Of a stretch of 64,000 nucleotides of DNA, positions 10,784 to 22,020 are shown piece after piece. The DNA lies in contig NW_022985092.1 in NCBI RefSeq assembly GCF_010015585.1, positions 76,664-140,663 on the forward strand, given 5' to 3'. Position 1 is the stretch's first letter. Each line of letters begins with the position of its first letter. A program made the translations under genes and the position numbers. The stretch comes from Eremomyces bilateralis CBS 781.70 (taxonomy: Eukaryota; Ascomycota; Dothideomycetes; Eremomycetales; Eremomycetaceae). Under the pieces are notes generated by a model, which saw only the letters and a list, made by a program, of their open reading frames with translations, had not been told where the DNA came from and searched no databases.

Positions 10784-13700
10784 CCGAAACAGTAATCTCC
10801 GGTGCCAACGAAGGGTTTTGGATCCCGTTCGTAGGAACTGCCGAATGCACCTCAGGCTGGACCGAGTCACATCGCGAGGGTCTAGACTCCTAGATATGTT
10901 GATTGTTTAATCCCCTGTTTAACTAGAAATTCGATGAAGACATGAAGCAAACTACCAAGTTATGTCCGTAGTCAGACGGTTGGTCGTCGCTTAATAATCG
11001 GCCACCAAAGTATGTAGACACGGTACGGTACGGACGTACGGTGCCCGATAGGTGGTGATACATGTACCGCCGTACTGGTCGGCTGGGTCGCGTCGCACAT
11101 GGGCGCATAGTCGTGGGTTAGTGGTTCCTCGATGCTTCACCACTCACCCGGTGTTTGGTGATTGGGACCCGCAAGTCGTTGTGAAAGGGATCCATGGACC
11201 ACGAGTCGACGATATTGTGGTTCGGACGGGAGCGGGAGTTAGGAAGTTCCAGAACTGCGCTAGAAGGTTGTGGCTTGGGGGGAATGGCAATGCGGTGTTT
11301 CGTGCCTCTGTGAAGGTTGTCATACCGTGGGACTGGGTAACGAGAAACGACTAGTCAGGGCTCAGGAGGTGTGGGATGTGTTGGTGACGGGTTCTGGATG
11401 CCCTGGCATGATTGTGAGATGGATAGGTAGATGGCATGGTGGTACCGAGCGGAAGAATTGCTAGATCCTCGTGGGTCTGGAAACGAGGAGGCTGGGTTGT
11501 TAGGTTGAGTTCGACGAGCGGCGGATGAGATTCAGATGCCAGATGACTGAAAGAGTTCTTCTATGGTGTGATCCGAAGTTACGGTCCTGGTGGCAGTAGA
11601 ATATTGGTTTGTTGTCAATACTACGTACATATTGAAAGCACGTGGACATTCTTGGTAGGTGGATTACCGCACCACAATATTTCCTGCTTCAACGATCTTG
11701 ATTCGCCCGAAGAACATCGGTCGCACCAGTCAGGTACCTGATGAATTATGTGTAATCATGAATATTCTTGACCAGTTTAGGTAGGCGAGATGAGGTGGAA
11801 CGTGGCAAACACCGTGAATACCATCCAACCACCTTGGCTTTCCATGCACTGTCATCTTGCGCTCCCATTCCGCTAGCAGAGGCAATCCTCATGGCGACTA
11901 CGACCATGGCATCCAATGCATAATCGAATGATCGATCAGCCGCAATAAGGAGCGTGACGTGCAGTAGTATCCCTTCCTTCTGACACCACCTGCCTTTCAC
12001 GATCCCCGCATCTCATATTGTCGTCTCAAGTCACGCTTAGGCGGCCATACAATATCATTCGATGACAAGCCAGGAAGAGTGGTAGAAACCCACCCCATGC
12101 CAGTATTATTCTTCCTGCAACCAGTAACGGACTGACCTTCGGGACAATCCTACCTTACGGTTTCATCAGCGGCGCTGTGGTGCAGCAATTGGCGTTGTCT
12201 AGTGGCGACAAGGATCATAACCTTGCGGAACGGACGGTGAACCAGAAAGCTTGGTATGTGTACAAGGGGCGTAATTGCGCATTGGTGGAGTGGAGAACTG
12301 AGGACGGAAAGACTTTTTATAAAAAAAAGAGGATGAGCGGAAAAGAAGATGAACTCGGCGGAAGTTAAAGCGGATATGGTGAGCCGTAAGTTGGTGGCTA
12401 TTCCCGAGATACTGTGAGCCAGGTAGATTTAGCAATGTATCGTGTAACAGCCAGGCTCTCATAGCTAGCTAGGAAATTGCAGATCAATTATACCATCCCA
12501 TCTGTTGTACGCTTGTACTTCGGTACGCAAAGGAGTGTTTGCCAGACTCGTAATTGCACCGCAGCGGCTGATGTCTCGTCCTTGTTTCCAGCCCTCAGCT
12601 CTTGGGGAGCACGATGTCTGCTATGTAGACTCGACCAGCACAGGGTAGGCGGCGGTCTGAGACACTGTCGCGGGAGTTCCGGAAACACTGTAAACAACGG
12701 ATGCTCCTTCGCGACGGCATCGCGCAGAGTCGCACAACATTTGGATGAACCACGCCACGGGTGACTTGGGTTGGCCAAGACCGCGGAGATGGGGACGAGG
12801 TTCGAGTCGGACTGCTCGAAACTCGTTCGATTGGTGTTGCTAGGAATGCTGAAAGCCCAGCTAATTTCGCGATCACGGCTTCAAAGCTTCAAAGTCCAGT
12901 TCCCTTTCCATGGCTCCATCCGCCCATGAACCAACCAAGAGCCATCGCTGTTCGGTACAGGGGGTTGGATGCTCGGCGTTGACCGAAGACAGGGAGAGTC
13001 CTTCAAAGGGATAAGATCAACGGATGCAATTTTCTGAGTTTTTCTCGACGTTGAAATAGTACCCACTTGCACATGCTTTTTCCAATTTGGGGATCGGTAG
13101 CGCCTAAATGCTGACGTTGATATCGAAAAATTTCCGTCCAGCCTCCATTCTCCAACGACGGTTTTCCGCCGCAATATCATATCCGGATAAACTTGCCATG
13201 GAAGTCCTCGAGCTGCTTATGGGACGGTACGGTACGGTATCGGTACGGGACGCGGAGGAGAATACCTTAGATGACGAAGCCGCATGGTCGCATCCCTCAT
13301 CTCTGCATCAACATGCCACAACCCTCCAAACTCCTCATTTATCCAATGCTCACCAGCTCGTCCTGTAATTGGCACGAACCCAGGCAGGTGCCGCTAAGCA
13401 CGGGAGAAACCCCTCAAATTGACGAGTGGGCCGACCAACAGAAATCTTAAACCTGCGGCTTACAGCTAGGGCCGATCGTTGGCCAGACTATTTACGCCTT
13501 TTGGCGGGGAATGTCACAGGATACATATCGGGACTTCGGGAGTCCGCGACAGGCCGACACCATGGAAACCTACAAGCTACTAGGCAAGGCGAATGGCAAA
13601 AGGCTAGCGGTCGCAAAGCCTTTCTCAAGCTTTGGGCGTCCTCCCCGTGATTTCAGAGCCTGCATGGCGTCCAGTTGGCGTCGAGAAACTTGCGATCCAA

Positions 13701-14866
13701 CAGCCCAGGGCCCAATGGGAGATGAACTAACGCGCCACCGCAGGGGGGAACGCCTAGGCCTTAATCATCCCCCGGACACTAAGCTCATCGAGCTTTTCTC
13801 CACTGACGCAACCCAGGGATGGCGGTTTTCCGTTGCAACGTCGACTGCCTTGCTGCGCTGCTTGGGGAGCATTTGCCTGGGATATTGGGGGCCCCGAAGG
13901 CGTTGGAGAGTTAGAGCGCCGGTGATGGAGGCCGGAGGCGATGGAGGTTTGGATGTGTTCCTTGGTGCTCCGGAGAATCCCCGAGTCCAGACTCCAGAGT
14001 GTGCAGGCATGCTAATTGCTGGGGAAGAGGAGAGATTGTGGAGGTAAGGAGGTTGGGAAGAGACGGAGAAGGCACGGCATGGAAGACACGGCATGAGGAG
14101 AACTGTAATCTAGAAGGTCTCAGACCTTGAAGGAGTACCGTACCATACAAAATAAAAAACTCTATCCACACAGTAAACATTGCCTCAGCTTCAATTTTTC
14201 CATGCTCGTGATCCTCAAACCGTCTACGGTGTCAAAGTCATGGTTTGATAATGATGCCAACCGTCCTATTAGCTTATAACGACGCTAGCTACTCCCTACG
14301 GCCAGTATCAGCCGATTCCAAATTTCAATGGCCCTAGTAATTCTTAGAGTAAGTAGTATGGCCAAATGGAACAATTACCTGACAGGAAAGCCGTGCACCC
14401 GAAAGTAATGTGGTTTCGTGATGTGGGGAATGGGGTTTACTGGGGGACAATGTACCATTGATCGGCCAGCATCCCAATCAGGAATGGAATGCCATTGTTC
14501 TATTCGTAGCTCGCATCCTTTCTCTATACTTGTCCCTCATTTTCATCCTGGATCCGTGCTGGATCCGTGCTGGACCCGTCGGAGTGACCCTGGGCAACCA
14601 ATTCGCTCTGCATGCGTCCTTGAGGTATATTTTACCATGCGATCCCCGCATCCGTTCCCCGTTCTCCTCCCTTCGTTCTCTCTCGTGTCGATCCTCAGAG
14701 TCCGTTGAGCCCCAAACGTTCCTGTTCGTTGGACAATTCTCTAGGAAGTGAGCTCTCCTAGATCCTCAAAGGGTTCTATCTTTAATCTATCCCCTTGAGA
14801 ATCTCCCAATTCCGGATTTGAAATCTGTTATATACATTGCGCTGAGCGCCCAGCACCACATTAATC
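10784..14866. other. Gene-poor stretch upstream of hexose transporter
   Basis: About 4 kb without an assignable gene. The longest ATG frame, 13511-14047 (178 codons), has no recognisable domain. Clusters of overlapping GGTACGG units occur at 11021-11042 and 13223-13250. A CACGTG lies near 11640. The last 350 bases before 14867 are pyrimidine-rich, as in many fungal core promoters, and contain a short direct repeat of CTGGATCCGTG near 14548-14572. Confidence 0.5.
14423..14445 (+). promoter_or_regulatory. Two candidate CreA carbon-repression sites
   Basis: GTGGGG at 14423-14428 and CTGGGG at 14440-14445 both fit the SYGGRG consensus bound by the fungal repressor CreA/Mig1. They lie about 430 bases before the start of a hexose transporter, a gene class often under carbon catabolite repression. 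The consensus is short and occurs by chance, so this is suggestive only. Confidence 0.3.
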
Positions 14867-16636
14867 ATGTCTCTTTCACAAGGGGCCATTCGGGCCACGA
14901 CCGATGTCGAGCGCATCGAGGCGCCCGTGACGTTCAAGGCGTACATGATGTGCGCCTTCGCCGCCTTTGGAGGTATCTTCTTCGGATACGATTCAGGTTA
15001 TATCAACGGTGTCTTGGGTATCCCGTACGTGTGCTGCAAATGAATGAAAATGACGAGGATCGGCCGAATAACAGTGCGCAGATATTATATCCACCTTCAA
15101 ACGGGCCTCCCTTACTCGCTGCTCGACGACGAGGCCACCAAGGACCAATTCGCCATCCCGTCATGGAAGAAGTCGCTGATCGTCTCCATTCTTTCGCTCG
15201 GAACCTTCTTGGGTGCCATCATTGCCGGTGACCTGGCTGATTTCATCGGTCGTCGAACCACCGTCATTTTCGGCTGCCTCGTCTTCCTCGTCGGTGTCGT
15301 TCTCCAAACCGCATCTAACTCCGGCCTCGGGCTGATCATTCCCGGTCGTCTGATCGCCGGTTTCGGGGTCGGCTTCGTGTCCGCCACCATTATCCTGTAC
15401 ATGTCGGAGATTGCGCCTCGGAAGATCCGCGGCGCGCTGGTCTCCGGATACCAATTCTGCATCACCATCGGCCTGCTGCTTGCGTCGTGCGTCGCGTATG
15501 GCACCCAGGATTTCACCGACACCTCCTCCTACCGCGTCCCAATCGCACTGCAGATGCTCTGGGCCATCATCTTGGCGATCGGGCTCTTCTTCCTCCCCGA
15601 ATCCCCGCGCTACTTCGTCAAGAAAGGCAACCTCGAGAGGGCCCGCGGCGTCCTCGCCCGCGTCCGTGGCCAGGCGGTGGACTCCGAGCTGATCGAGCAG
15701 GAACTGGCCGAGATCGTCGCGAACCACGAGTACGAAATGCAGGTGATCCCGCAGGGCAGCTACTTCAGCAGCTGGGCGAACTGCTTCAAGGGCAGTCTCT
15801 GGAGGCCGAACAGCAACCTCCGCCGCACCATCCTCGGCACCTCCCTCCAGATGATGCAGCAATGGACCGGCATCAACTTCATCTTCTACTTCGGCACTAC
15901 CTTCTTCCAGCAACTCGGCACCATCGACAACCCCTTCCTCATCTCCCTCATCACCACCCTCGTCAACGTCCTCTCCACTCCCCTCTCTTTCTGGGCCATC
16001 GAGCGGTTCGGCCGTCGCCCGCTGCTCATCTGGGGTGCGCTGGGCATGTTGATCTGCGAGTTCATCGTCGCCATTGCGGGCACCGTCGATGGCGATAACC
16101 CGCACACCGTCAAGGCTATGATCTCCTTCATCTGCATCTACATCTTCTTCTTCGCCACCACCTGGGGACCGGGCGCGTGGGTCATCATCGGCGAGATCTT
16201 CCCGCTTCAGATCCGTTCGCGTGGCGTCGGTCTCTCTACGGCATCCAACTGGCTCTGGAACTGCGTAAGTACTCCCTTCACCCGACAAACTCCATAAAAA
16301 ACCCGCTCAGTTCTAACCTTCGTGATATAGATCATCGCCGTCATCACCCCCTACATGGTCGACAAGCAGTACGGCGACCTCAAGGCCAAGGTCTTCTTCA
16401 TCTGGGGCGGCCTCTGCATCTTATGCTTCTTCTACGCCTACTTCCTCATCTACGAGACTAAGGGCCTATCGCTCGAACAGGTCGACAAGATGATGGAGGA
16501 GACGACGCCTTTGACGAGCGCGCACTGGAAGGCGACCACGACGTTCGCGGCGGAGATGGGGTTGACGGACAAAGGCACGCTCAGGGCGGAGGTGCCGCAG
16601 GAGTCGGAGAAGAAGGAACCCGGATCGGTTGTTTGA
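14867..16636 (+). CDS. MFS hexose transporter (high-affinity glucose type)
   Basis: Three exons, 14867-15024, 15082-16264 and 16331-16636, give 548 residues; both introns have GT-AG ends and keep frame. It is a 12-helix sugar porter of the major facilitator superfamily that moves glucose or related hexoses across the plasma membrane. Signatures seen are FGGIFFGYDSGYINGVLGIP in helix 1, GDLADFIGRRTT in the 2-3 loop, RLIAGFGVGF in helix 4, LPESPRYFVKKG in the central loop, QQWTGINFIFYFG in helix 7, ERFGRRPLL in the 8-9 loop, and YETKGLSLEQVD after helix 12. The C-terminal tail of about 50 residues is soluble and charged. Overall it resembles fungal high-affinity glucose permeases, but substrate cannot be fixed from sequence. 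It converges on the oxalate decarboxylase gene. Confidence 0.93.
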
Positions 16637-17165
16637 TTAGATCTTTGGATCTTTTGGGATTTATAGCCAGTGTTCTTGAGTTTAATTGGGTGAGGTGTGG
16701 GTGATCTGCTGTACTTCGGTTCGAGCGATGGATGGGAGGCGATGCTGAGCATGAGATTAGTTGGTTGAAGAGTCCATGAAACTGTCTACTATAAGTATTA
16801 CCTTTGTTCGCAGAATTTAATAATAGCCCGGGAGAGGGAATCCAGGAGAGGTACATTGAGATGCGTCAAATACACCCCACCAACTTTCGAATTATACACC
16901 GATCACGTGATGTAGGAATCCTGTGCTATGATTGGTCTATAACGAAACAGATGTTTATCACGTGACTTAATCAGTCACCGCGCGAGGACAACCTTCCCCA
17001 CCTATTATACATTACTGAGCGCAATGTATGTAATTAGTCAGCTTAGGTAGTTCCCCACATGGGCCTCGCCGAGAGGCCTGACGGGCGTATGAATCTCTCT
17101 CTCTCACATTACTGAGCGCGTCTGAACCGCGAACTGTCAACTAGATATCCTAAAATCTATGAGCC
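16637..17165. other. Convergent 3'-3' intergenic region
   Basis: Between the transporter and oxalate decarboxylase 3' ends. Two CACGTG palindromes lie at 16904-16909 and 16959-16964, with an ATTGG (inverted CCAAT) between them. A 14-bp direct repeat is annotated separately. No gene seen. Confidence 0.6.
17009..17119. repeat. 14-bp direct repeat bracketing an 83-bp insert
   Basis: ACATTACTGAGCGC occurs exactly at 17009-17022 and 17106-17119. The 83 bp between contains the near-palindrome CCTCGCCGAGAGG and a CT run. It could be a target-site duplication around a tiny insertion or simply a local duplication. Confidence 0.5.
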
Positions 17166-18626
17166 TTATCCCTCAATTAGCACTTGCTTCTCTTTCTTCA
17201 ATGACAAGGCAATATCAATTGGAATCTTCAGCACATTTGCCACGATATCAGCAGGAGTCAGTGCCAGCCATTGGGTTAATGAGATATCAGCAACGCGGTC
17301 ACTCTTGTATATCTCAATCCACACAAGTTCTTCCGTTTCGGAGATGTTCTCGATGTAATGGCCTGGTTCAGTTAGCTTTCGCTCTCCGCATTTGTTGTGG
17401 ACTTACCGCTATTGTCCGGGAACACCCCCGTGTCGCCTGCGCTGAAGTCGAAAGTCCTCGCATTCGAGTTTCCGATGAAGACGGTGGCTCGGGCTTCGCC
17501 TTTGTGGAAATAGAGCCATTCCTCGGCCTGTGGTTGTTAGCAAGCGGAGTGTGGTTGACTTTGTACTCACATTTGGGTGCCAATGAAGCTCTCTCAGTCC
17601 CTTTGGCTTCAGTGTGACGATGGTTGCAGCAAGGGTAGTCGCAATTGGGAAGGTCTTGGTATCAACGATTCGAAGGGTGCCGCCTCGTCCAGGGACTGGT
17701 TCTGTAGGATGATCTGCCGATCGATAGACGTACGAACTATTACCTTTGAGTTCGCCAGCTGGGCCAGTGACGTTTCGAGTGTCCACTGTCGCATTGAGGA
17801 TATAAGGATTCGGGGAGGGAACCGAACCGAACACGGACTCGGGAAGCCCGAAGTTTTTAGCAAGGATGGATTTTGGCGTATGACTAATCCAGTCATCGAT
17901 GTTGAACGTGACACTGACAAAATCAGCTTGGAGACTTTGGACAAAGGCACTTGAGGAGCACGCACCCCACAGCATCAAAGTTCCCGTCATCGAAGACCAG
18001 GAGGTACTCGTTTTCGTCATGCAGACCTTGTATAGTGTGCGCTTCTCCCTTTGGAAAGTACCAAATATCTCCAACACCAAGACGCTCCACTTGATATCTT
18101 CCAAATTCGTCGACGGCGGATACAAGAACTTCTCCAGCATAGACGTATCCCCATTCAGCCTGAAACAGTCAGCAGGTGGCCAGGTCCTTCAAGGCTCGGA
18201 TGTACAAACCACCCGATGCCAATGCAACTCGCGAATTGCTCCCTTCTTCAAATGTTGCTGGGCGGCAGCAATATCATGACTCGATGGGAGATCGGAAGTG
18301 ACCTGCTGTCGAACCCATCCTCCCGGCAGGAGCCTTGTCTTGCTATCTGAAAAACTCCATTTCAAGTTCGGGACAGATCCGCTGTCAGTGGATTGGGCGC
18401 CGAGATTATCGGGGTTCTGAAGATCGATCGCTTTATTCGTGCCTCCTGAGTGGGTATTAGTCAGGGTCTATGGAATGGATCGTTCCAACTTACCAAGCAA
18501 TGGAGCGCCTTTGTCTCCGTTGATCGGTTGGCCAGAATATACGTCACCCGAAGTAACAGCAGCACTCTGAACGCTATCGACAACAACCGCCAAAAGAACA
18601 ACGAGCATTCGACATAACATTGCCAT
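17166..18626 (-). CDS. Secreted oxalate decarboxylase (bicupin)
   Basis: Six exons on the minus strand: 18626-18494, 18445-18213, 18159-17966, 17913-17571, 17527-17407 and 17362-17166, total 406 residues. It converts oxalate to formate and CO2 using manganese. The first ATG gives a signal peptide (AMLCRMLVVLLAVVVDSVQS), so export is expected. Two cupin domains are visible: the first with IRELHWHRAEWGYVYAGE and later GEAHTIQG, the second with LRELHWHPNAEEWLYFHKGE and later DNSGHYIEN. These supply the His/His/Glu/His manganese ligands of each domain. The second intron starts GTGGTT rather than GTRAGT, but this split alone restores HWHRAEWGYV. Oxalate decarboxylases detoxify oxalate or buffer pH outside the cell. 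It is divergent to the SBP-like secreted gene. Confidence 0.93.
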
Positions 18627-20244
18627 ACCTGGAGATCAAGAAAATCTGTACGCGAATTTGCGTGCAAGTCCGCCTTCCAGACACTCCCAAAGACGATGCA
18701 GAGGACAATGGAAAAACATATTAGCATTCCCTAAGACATTTATGCAGGAATCTCTAGAATACCATTCATGATCACTTTGCGATGACGGGAGGCTCCAATA
18801 AAATGGCGACATTCAGCGGATGAGTGTGGCGTCTCTTTGAACAGTATACTGAATGTCGATCATTGAACTTACTCATCGTATCCGAACATTTTCTCACCGT
18901 TGGAATATATGGATAATGGAATGGCCTCAAATTGCTTGATGGACTTCGAAATGAGGCCAGGACAAAAGCAATGTCAATTGTGTCATTGTCACGAAATAAC
19001 GCCATTCTTGGCATCAAACCCTGGAGGCTGAATGGACAACACCATGCAATTTTGACCACTAAAACAGCATCACAATATCTGAAAAAGGCTAGGGCACGTT
19101 GAATTTCATGGCTGCAGTGATGATGTTCAATTTAAAGTTACAAAAGTGCCAATAAGCTTCGTCAAGAGCGGGGATCGACATTTCGATTGCTTGATTTTCA
19201 TAAGGTTATTCTTTATGGCTGTTTTTCACTCCAGGTTCGACCACCTGAACAGAATTGTTGTTTTTTGAGTCTCCCGCTGTACCACATTCTCGGAGAGTTG
19301 ATTACACTGGCTCCTGAATATCTTCAAAACCAAGACTTTAGGCGCTCTTTTTCGGTGACTTCGCCTTGGTCTAGGCCGATATACTCCTACAAGGAACCAG
19401 GTAGAGATGAAATGAGGGAAATGGACCTTGCAAAATTATTACCGCTAGATTGGAACGACGCAGCATTAGCTGATCGGCTCCTGAGTTACGTAAATCTGAT
19501 TTGTTTTTCGAAGTTCACCCCGACAAAGAGGACGGCGAACGAGCATATCCAGCCATCTACGTCAACGCACGTTCAGTCACTTCAGTGTCAATATATCCTA
19601 TCAAAGAGTGGAACTTCTCGTCTCCATTCAACTCGCAGCCTATCACCTCCTCTCCAATCAGATCGAGCCGCACCCCTTAATTCGAAGTCTGAGCGCAACA
19701 CGTCGCCTTTTCGGAAGCTTTTGAACACACCGTGGGATACAAACTGCGATCGTTCTCACGATTCTTGGCAGCTCCATGAACAGAGATCGCCATCACCCCT
19801 GTTTTCATTTCCAGGTTCATGGCAATAATTCGCCTAGTTAGGTAGGATGGTGCCAGTTCCGTCTTCTGTCCTGTCGATGAGTGTCCAGTTTGGGAAATTC
19901 GACAACAATTCGGCGGACTTGCGGGCCATAGTCATCCAAATTTGGCTCTTCTAGACACCCCATTGCTCTTTATCCTTTCTATAGTGCAAGCCTGTTGAAT
20001 TTGCCTTCTCCTGAGTTCCAAGATCAGTCTCAATTCTCATCAAGGTCATCACCAGAATATGATGCAAGAAAAGCCACGAATTGTTATATCTTTGGCTTCA
20101 GAGGAGATGGGGTTGAAGTTCATTCTCTTCAGTCGCGTGACCAGGTAAGTAGGGAGATATATATTCCTTCATAGTCATCACCAATCCGCTCAAAAGGTCG
20201 CAGGCAACTTTTCGAGTTCATTTGAGTCTATTATTTGCTCCAAG
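18627..20244. other. Shared upstream region of oxalate decarboxylase and SBP-like genes
   Basis: 1.6 kb between two divergently transcribed secreted-protein genes. The 213-codon frame at 19187-19828 begins with TTG and has no recognisable motif. No repeats stand out. It presumably carries both promoters. Confidence 0.5.
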
Positions 20245-22020
20245 ATGACCTTCTTATCCAAGAGCCTTACAGTTGGCGCGCTTCTCGCATGCAGCAATGC
20301 ACTCTCCATCTCTTTGCCGCCTCTCATTCCGTCGATCCCTGGAGTGACAGTCCCGCTGCTCCCGAACGCTGCTCCTCCTCTTCCAATTCTCCAGGTGCCG
20401 ACCCCACCGTTGGAGAGCCCTCCCTTTGAAGGCAGCAACATCAAGCCGAAGAAGATTGGCTACTTTTGGACTGCGGCAGGAGACAACCAGCACAAGGGTG
20501 AGTGCGCAACGTAGGTGCTTCTTGAAAGATCACTGACATTGATTTCAGACTTCTTGGCCACGTATAGTCTTGATGATGTGAGTTTGAACTTTGCTGCCTT
20601 CTAGAGCCAATCCCACACTTATACAGGACGCGATGACGATGATAAGAGATTGACAAAAGATAGGACACCTTTGGCACGCTTCTTTGGATCACGGACGTAC
20701 CATCGAGCGGCAACAGTCCTCATCATCTCGGTCCGTCGCTTGACGGGAAGACATTGATCGGAGGGGGACTTCTGTCCTTGTTGAAGACCCAGGTGAGTAG
20801 CCGCCTTGCTCCGAATATCATAGCAGACTGATGGTATAGGACACTGCGTTCTACTTCGATACCTCCGACCCGTATCACCCAACATTCAAGAAAAGCAATC
20901 GCGCTTTGCTTTCTTCCATCGTTGATGAGATCAGGGCCAAGCCAGATGGGTAAGTCATACCCACAAATATTCGATGTCAGGTCTAACCCAGACACAGAGG
21001 ATTCTTCATTACATACATGGGCTGTGAGTTTCTTTTGTCCATCCCTATTGCAAGGTCTGACAGGGTGCAGCTGCTGTCGGCACATCTCCAGGACGACTTG
21101 TTGAGACTGATGCGAACTTTAATGTCATTCATGAATGGCCCGAAGATGTCAGCGGCCTCCTCAATATTCTAGGAGAGCAGTTCAGTCCTCACGGGCTGAC
21201 AATCGACTTCGAACGGGATGTGATTCTGACCTCGGATTTCGTTGTCCCTATCTCAATCCTCAAGCCAACATTGGGAATTGCGAAGGCGAACACACTACGA
21301 CTTTGGGATTTGCCTACACGAGAGATCATCAGCACCATCACTATACCAAACGTACGTTGCTCTTCGTAACTTATCGGAATCTGCTAACTTCTTTCAAGGG
21401 GGGCGGGATCCAGGACGTCAAGTTCATCCCCGGGAACCCGGAATCTGCTGCTCTTGCTACAGCCGTCCACCTGGGTCAAGTTTGGGTAATTTATCCGTTC
21501 CGCAAAGACGGAAATGGAAAGCAAGGAGTCGCAGAACCCCTCTACGACCTGGGACCAAAGGCTCGGGACACAGTGGCTATTTAGTAGGTTGCGAATCCTC
21601 TTCGAGCAACTATGACTGACAGCTTCCAGTTCCGATATCACGCAAGACGGCAAATACGCCTACTTCACGCTTACCACAGCGAACCACATTGCGGCTCTTG
21701 ATATCAGTGATCTTGATAATGTCAAACGCCTTGACAATCCTGATGAAGACCAAGACACTATCGGGCCCCACTACATCAAGGTCACTCCCGACCAAAAGCA
21801 TATTGTCGTCACGGACTACTTTGTCCAGACTGGTGAAATCGGTGTGATCAACACGCCGGCAGATTTCCAGGCTCTTTACATTGACATCTTGCCGGATGGC
21901 GGACTCAGCTTCAATCGCACGATTGACTTCCCGCGAGAGTTCGCGAATCGTGGAGGAGCTAAACCGCATAGTGCTGTGGTGTTCGACCTCACCGATCCAA
22001 ATGACCCTAAATACTATTAG
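20245..22020 (+). CDS. Secreted SBP56-like beta-propeller protein
   Basis: Eight exons, 20245-20497, 20549-20577, 20664-20792, 20840-20949, 20998-21023, 21071-21351, 21399-21583 and 21630-22020, joined in frame to 467 residues. A signal peptide (TFLSKSLTVGALLACSNALS) is followed by a Pro-rich linker to about residue 68, then a propeller. The order of blocks matches the selenium-binding protein 56 / methanethiol oxidase family: PHHLGPSLDGKTLIGGG, SPGRLVETD, LGEQFSPHGLTIDFE with TSDFVVP, GGGIQDVKFIPG, then IGPHYIKVTPDQKHIVVTDY and GAKPHSAVVFDLTDP. Paired PH motifs in this family are thought to bind metal. Cytosolic SBP56 has no signal peptide, so an exported fungal branch is implied. Substrate is unknown. 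Exon 5 is only 26 nt; its acceptor at 21070 was chosen over 21063 because it alone keeps the frame. Confidence 0.8.

Larger units (their letters stand above)
8636..10893 (+). pseudogene. Coding-like remnant split by the Fot1 insertion
   Basis: Outside the transposon, 8636-8875 is open for 79 codons with balanced, protein-like composition (contains DAWRTEIDPRKIQDIVPTFH). On the right flank, 10784-10893 has an open frame containing ANEGFWIPFVGTAEC and ending in TAG. If one TA copy and the element are removed, the left frame meets a TAA stop a few codons into the right flank, while the longer right frame is in another phase, so the host sequence was either already degraded or contained an intron near here. 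I do not recognise a family. This is an inference from open-frame length and composition only. Confidence 0.28.

Noticed and set aside
13511-14047. 178-codon frame before the hexose transporter
   Set aside because: Has an ATG but no recognisable motif or conserved-looking blocks; not enough to call a gene.
15161-16288. 375-codon antisense frame over the hexose transporter
   Set aside because: A shadow of strong third-position GC bias; the acidic, repetitive translation has no domain and the plus-strand gene is certain.
19187-19828. 213-codon frame between oxalate decarboxylase and the SBP-like gene
   Set aside because: Starts with TTG, no motif, and lies in the shared promoter region.
14867-22020. 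Secondary-metabolite gene cluster
   Set aside because: A transporter and two secreted proteins are adjacent, but no polyketide synthase, NRPS, terpene cyclase, P450 or pathway regulator is present anywhere in the window.
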